Positions 60,206-64,000 of a stretch of 64,000 nt of DNA are shown here, in pieces. The stretch is from Phycisphaerales bacterium (lineage in GTDB: Bacteria > Planctomycetota > Phycisphaerae > Sedimentisphaerales > Anaerobacaceae). The notes below the pieces were generated by a model that did not search any database, was not told where the DNA came from, and saw nothing but the letters and a program-made list of their open reading frames with translations. The stretch lies in NCBI GenBank assembly GCA_003170415.1, contig PMZJ01000026.1:62001-126000 (forward strand). Reading direction: 5' to 3'. Every line of letters begins with the position of its first letter. The stretch's first letter is position 1. A program made the translations under genes and the position numbers.

Positions 60206-63094
60206 TTAATTCTTGGCCTCAAAGTGGCTCCAGTCGTGGGACCCTTTGTAGTAAATGTAATATTTGCCGTTGATTTTAGGAATGGCAGAAGTGAAGACGT
60301 ACTGACTCGTATAGTCAGTCCCGTTCACGGTTAATTTGTCCAGATTCCAGTTGTTTATGTAAGTGCCAAGATTTGTTGATTCCCAGCAGAACTCGCCTGC
60401 ACCGTCTTGGGTGAAAGGCGCAGTAATAACGGTTCTTGTGTCGCAGCCGGCTATGCAGGTGCAGCCGGTTGTTACGTTCACTGTGATACTGACCGCTGAA
60501 GAGGTGGTTGCGGCTCCTTCGTCATCGGTTGCCTTGGCAGTCAGAACATAGTTGCCATCGGTCACATTATTCCAGGTGAAGGAATAGGGCGTATTTGTAT
60601 CTGTCCCCAGTAATGTTGAACCCTGATAAAAATCGACCTTGCTCACGGTGCCGTCGCTATCAGATGCTGTGGCATTGATGGTTACAGTCGCGGGGGCGTT
60701 AAACTCGGCGCCGTCGGCCGGCGAAATTATAAAAACGGTCGGCGGATTGTTTGTCGAGGCGGATGCGAGTTTTGCGAAATCGAGGAAGTTCACTATTTGG
60801 TCGGCAAACAGGTCGGCTGGTATTCCGAGGCCAGTCGCGAGCCAGTAGTCGGCCATCACGGCGAAATCGCCCAGACCAATTGCCCCGTCGCAGTCGAGGT
60901 CGTAAATGTCGTCGGCAGTGTAGTTCTGGTCCTGCTCGTTGGCTGACACATTAACATAACTCATCCAGTTGGGCTCGAATGTGTAATGCTTTTTGCTCGG
61001 CGTTATCGTTCCTGACCAGTTGCTATCTACCGAGAATGTGTAGAAGCCGTTTATGTCGGTCGTGTACTGCCCGCCGCCGTTATTGGCGACAACCAGCACG
61101 CCTTCTATCGGCACGTTGCATTCGTTTTTAATGTGGCCGGCGATAGAAACCGGCGGCAGGATCGGCCCCGGCACTTGTCCGTGTATCAGCACGCCATTGT
61201 CATAGACCGGAATGTACGGGGTCTCGGCGGCCGTGGTGGTTAATCCCTGATATGACCAGTCGTTGTTCGGGTCCCATGCGGCAGCGGGAGCGTTATTCGG
61301 AAGGGCTATGCGGACCTGTGTTTCTCTGGCGGATTCTGATTGTCCTCCGGGAAAGATTGTGCTTCCCGTGTAATCTACCGTAACATAGTAAATGTTATCT
61401 CTCAAATGCGTAGGACCAGAAACCGTTACCGGCACCTCTGAATAATTCTTCGTTACCGTTACATTATTTATAGTGTAGCCCGCATTGAATGCTTCCGTCA
61501 GGTCAAAAAAGTAACGATAGGACAGCTTGTCTGTAGCGCGTGCAGGCCAGGCGGAGTGGTTGGTGAGGTCAACACTCCACTCCGTATAAACAGGACCCGA
61601 AGAATTTATTTTGGCGTTGGCAAAATACTCAGTGAACGGGTCCTGGTCTTTTGCGAAGTCGCTCGTTCTGGGAAAACCTGAGATGGGAGTCCCGCCGTAT
61701 AGTGAGTACATTTTGGCCAGTGCACCCACCAAGGCAGCGTCATAATCGCAGGCCACCTCGTTCTCTGTATAGTTGCTTCTGACGTCCTGATAGTTGTCGC
61801 TGCTGTCGGGGCCGCCGACCATAGCGCCTTGAAGCACGTGCCTGGTTTGGCTCGGTGTGTCTATGCTATTGGCCCATGAGCCGTGTGCGGTCCTGTGGTG
61901 CGGGTTCTGAGGATAGTTGGCGCCGAAGCCGATAATGTAACTGCCGGCGCGCGGGTTGTCTCCGAGAATGTATTTAATCTGTCTTTCCGCGAAGTTTCTG
62001 TAGCCGGTTTTTTTTGACGCGTTACCATGGCTATCGTCAGCCCAGACAAACGCTATGAGCGACGCATTGGCAGCATAACGCAGCGAAGCCCACGAGTCCA
62101 GCCAGGCCAGTCCACCGGGGGTGTAAGTGATGCCTCCGCCGGGCATCCAGTAATCCAGATTGCGTTCTATAGAGTCGATGTAGATTTGCTTCCCTGTGGC
62201 CCGTGCCAGCAGGATTTGCGCCATATAATGCATATCGTCCCAGGAGTGGGTCCACTTGTAGCCCCAATAGCTTGTTGAATCTTCCTTGCCCCAGTTGTTC
62301 GCGCAGAGTTCGGCCTTATCCAGATAGTTTGCGTCGTTGGTGGCCAGGTAAAGCCAGGCGGCAGCGGCCGACAGCTCATCCCAGTATCCGCTGTAGGAAG
62401 TATAAAATCCGTTGGCAGCCGTGTAACCAGAGTCACTTTGGGTGGCGTAGGCGAAGTCGAATAGCTGCTGGGCGTGGGTCAGACATATAGAAGCATAGTT
62501 TGGGTCGGTCGGCTTGAAGACGATTGAGGCCGACGCGAGGGCCGCAGCTGTGGCGCCGACAACGCACGAACCGGGCGATGTGGCTGTAACCTTGTAGGAT
62601 GGCCGGGTCATTACCTCTTCAATTACCTCAACCGGCCCCCACCAGGCGTGGTCAGCGCTTCCGGCACCGACCTGATAATAGAATTCATTTGTAGTAGTGT
62701 GGCATTTTATGAAGTAATCGGTGCCCCACCTGATGTCGTCGAGAACCTTATCCAACTGGCCTGCGTTGATGAAGGCGCTTCGATATTCGTAAACCCCCCA
62801 GCTCAGCGTAGCTACCGCTGAGGCCATAGGCAGGCCGAATTTCACGTTGTCGCCGGCATCCAGATAGCCGCCGGTAAAATCCTGCCCGACGTCAGCCCCA
62901 TCATTCAGGCACGAGTCGGCACGCCATATCACCGGGTTATCAGCCGGCAGGGGGCCGCAGCGCTGCTGCATGTAGAAGTAAATCGACTTCTGCATCGCCT
63001 CGCCGTAATTATAATCAGCACCAGCTGTTTGGCTTAGAAGTAACATTATCGCCGCAGTAATCAGGGAGAACTTCAGATATGTTTGGTTTCTCAT
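60206..63094 (-). CDS. Secreted multidomain GH9 cellulase
   Basis: 962 residues from ATG 63094, where AGGAG lies 6 bases upstream. After a signal peptide ending TAGAD, the GH9 domain spans about 27-475. It has GGYLDAGDNVKFGLP (catalytic Asp pair), HHRTAHGS, and NYTENEVACDYDAALVGA (acid Glu). A CBM3-like domain follows (about 480-645), then a regulatory-like Ig domain (about 650-730, GHIKNECNVPIEGVLV), a dockerin-like segment DLDCDGAIGLGDFAVMADYWL (about 735-785), another Ig-like domain (about 795-880) and a C-terminal domain. GH9 enzymes cut beta-1,4-glucan. Its promoter resembles that of livK. Confidence 0.93.
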   Translation of the reverse strand: MRNQTYLKFSLITAAIMLLLSQTAGADYNYGEAMQKSIYFYMQQRCGPLPADNPVIWRADSCLNDGADVGQDFTGGYLDAGDNVKFGLPMASAVATLSWGVYEYRSAFINAGQLDKVLDDIRWGTDYFIKCHTTTNEFYYQVGAGSADHAWWGPVEVIEEVMTRPSYKVTATSPGSCVVGATAAALASASIVFKPTDPNYASICLTHAQQLFDFAYATQSDSGYTAANGFYTSYSGYWDELSAAAAWLYLATNDANYLDKAELCANNWGKEDSTSYWGYKWTHSWDDMHYMAQILLARATGKQIYIDSIERNLDYWMPGGGITYTPGGLAWLDSWASLRYAANASLIAFVWADDSHGNASKKTGYRNFAERQIKYILGDNPRAGSYIIGFGANYPQNPHHRTAHGSWANSIDTPSQTRHVLQGAMVGGPDSSDNYQDVRSNYTENEVACDYDAALVGALAKMYSLYGGTPISGFPRTSDFAKDQDPFTEYFANAKINSSGPVYTEWSVDLTNHSAWPARATDKLSYRYFFDLTEAFNAGYTINNVTVTKNYSEVPVTVSGPTHLRDNIYYVTVDYTGSTIFPGGQSESARETQVRIALPNNAPAAAWDPNNDWSYQGLTTTAAETPYIPVYDNGVLIHGQVPGPILPPVSIAGHIKNECNVPIEGVLVVANNGGGQYTTDINGFYTFSVDSNWSGTITPSKKHYTFEPNWMSYVNVSANEQDQNYTADDIYDLDCDGAIGLGDFAVMADYWLATGLGIPADLFADQIVNFLDFAKLASASTNNPPTVFIISPADGAEFNAPATVTINATASDSDGTVSKVDFYQGSTLLGTDTNTPYSFTWNNVTDGNYVLTAKATDDEGAATTSSAVSITVNVTTGCTCIAGCDTRTVITAPFTQDGAGEFCWESTNLGTYINNWNLDKLTVNGTDYTSQYVFTSAIPKINGKYYIYYKGSHDWSHFEAKN

Positions 63095-63136
63095 ACACCT
63101 CTCCTTCATGTCTTTGCACGTCACTAAGGCAATTTT

Positions 63137-63200
63137 GATTATACCTTTTTGTCGGTGCCGGCCAAAGAAAAATCAGGTAAAACCCCTGCGAGTCGGCTTG
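63137..63200 (-). promoter_or_regulatory. GH9 promoter module, copy B
   Basis: On the minus strand TTGGCC (63160-63165) and TATAAT (63138-63143) have a 16-base spacer. The upstream block CAAGCCGACTCGCAGGG is identical to copy A (60098-60162). The GH9 start is about 43 bases downstream. Confidence 0.75.
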
Positions 63201-63282
63201 AAATATGATAGAATGGTTTGCAGTCATTCAATCAAATCAGGGAAGGAATGACCGGCAAGGCAGGAAATAAAGGGTTTATCCT

Positions 63283-64000
63283 ATGAAAACACAATGTCCG
63301 AATTGTAAATCAAAATTCAATGTGAATGAAACAAACGTCGGCAAACAGGCGAAATGCCCCAAGTGTGCCAAGCCCTTTACTATCGAACCATTCATAGAGA
63401 CGCCTGCGGCTGTAGCAGCGCCCTCAAAAAGTCCGGAGCCAATGGCACCTCCTGCAAAAAGTCCCGAACCCGTAGCCCCTCCAGCAAAAATTGCTGAGCC
63501 GGTAGAACCGCCGGTGCCCATAGCCCCGCCTGTAAAAAGTCCTGCGCCAATAGCACCTGAGGTAAAAAGCCCTGTACCGATAACACCCCAGATAAAAAGC
63601 CCGGCACCCATAGCGCCTCCAGCAATAAGTGCTGAGCCGGCAAAGGGAGAAAAACCTGAGTCAAAAGCGGTATCGAAAACAGCTTTGTCAAAAGCGGTGT
63701 TTGTGTATTGCTGGACAGGCGTGCGGATTATCGCGGGAATTTTAGGTGCGTTGGGTTTGATGCTGGCGATAAGAAAAGGGGCTCATTCGACTTTGATTGC
63801 GACTTTCGCGGCTGCGGATGTTTTCTTAATATGCAGTGTGGCAATTGAGATGTTGCTGTTTTACAAGATGTGGGCGGCCATTCAGGATGACAAGACGTCT
63901 ATTTCGCCTGCCAAAGCAGTCGGGTTTTTATTCATTCCGGTATTCAATATTTACTGGGCGTTGTTAATGGTCACGGGATTCGCGGAAGATTACAACTCGT
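63283..64000 (+). CDS. MJ0042-type zinc-ribbon membrane protein with proline repeats, partial
   Basis: 239 residues are visible and the frame is open to the right edge. The N-terminal zinc ribbon has CPNCKSKFNVNE and AKCPKCAKPFTI (four cysteines in CxxC pairs), as in MJ0042 domains. A proline-rich linker of about ten-residue repeats follows (for example SPEPMAPPAK, SPEPVAPPAK, SPAPIAPEVK), then three membrane segments from about residue 140 (VRIIAGILGALGLMLAI, LIATFAAADVFLICSVAIEMLLFY, VGFLFIPVFNIYWALLMVTGF). The start at ATG 63283 has no strong ribosome site. Function is unknown. Antisense frames here are side effects of the repeats. Confidence 0.8.
   Translation, partial: MKTQCPNCKSKFNVNETNVGKQAKCPKCAKPFTIEPFIETPAAVAAPSKSPEPMAPPAKSPEPVAPPAKIAEPVEPPVPIAPPVKSPAPIAPEVKSPVPITPQIKSPAPIAPPAISAEPAKGEKPESKAVSKTALSKAVFVYCWTGVRIIAGILGALGLMLAIRKGAHSTLIATFAAADVFLICSVAIEMLLFYKMWAAIQDDKTSISPAKAVGFLFIPVFNIYWALLMVTGFAEDYNS

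Noticed and set aside
63276-63691. Minus-strand frames opposite the proline-rich linker
   Set aside because: They are glycine- or leucine-rich shadows of the repeated coding strand; the plus-strand zinc-ribbon protein explains the region.

Overview
The window looks like a chromosomal segment of a Planctomycetota bacterium, most probably class Phycisphaerae (Sedimentisphaerales/MSBL9-like). I infer this from the combination of a HAF-repeat protein with a PEP-CTERM-type tail, a secreted GH9 cellulase carrying a dockerin-like segment, DUF1570 and TIGR03790 family proteins, a SpoVG with an inserted zinc ribbon, and gene spacers full of dispersed palindromic and microsatellite-like repeats. No rRNA or marker phylogeny was available, so the placement is an inference.

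Layout. 1-1653: end of an M17 aminopeptidase, folE and a two-domain QueD-like gene (pterin/7-deazaguanine chemistry). 2052-23865: one long co-directional surface-polysaccharide locus. It starts with an SDR epimerase and the WbpB-WbpD-WbpE trio (diacetamido-uronic acid sugar), continues with a hexapeptide acyltransferase, Wzx flippase, two FkbM methyltransferases, a Wzy/WaaL-type membrane protein, four glycosyltransferases, a secreted TIM-barrel-like protein, a membrane-anchored beta-propeller and an initiating sugar transferase. It ends in a module of PLP decarboxylase, GNAT, VOC protein, FkbH-like HAD enzyme, acyl carrier protein and a gene interrupted by an in-frame amber stop. 23951-25105 (minus) is a WecA/MraY-type transferase, separated from an ATP-grasp gene by a divergent promoter region. 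26378-31743: TIGR03790, VanZ, LAB_N, a SagB/DJ-1 fusion, and NadE. A tRNA-Ser(CGA) follows.

32116-40827 holds housekeeping genes (hisA, a FlgM-like gene, spoVG, ispE, DedA, AMMECR1, DUF1570, maf) in which dispersed repeats have entered coding regions, most clearly ispE. A DUF2971 gene sits between ispE and a degenerate second copy of the ispE 5' end. 40811-41971 carries a 104-bp element with 17-bp inverted ends, present twice at 103/104 identity; each copy forms the 3' end of a nuclease gene (GIY-YIG, HNH-AP2). I regard this as the best candidate for an undescribed mobile unit.

44003-49741: PEP-CTERM/HAF protein, dnaG-rpoD with its own promoter and a possible attenuator hairpin, and a cold-shock protein. 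49880-53680 (minus): a two-gene P-loop ATPase operon driven by a near-consensus promoter with three 15-bp iterons in its leader. 53925-59892 (minus): livKHMGF followed by paaK, suggesting uptake and CoA activation of a carboxylic acid. 60206-63094 (minus): GH9 cellulase. Its promoter region and that of livK share a roughly 65-bp module, hinting at co-regulation. The window ends inside a zinc-ribbon, proline-repeat membrane protein.
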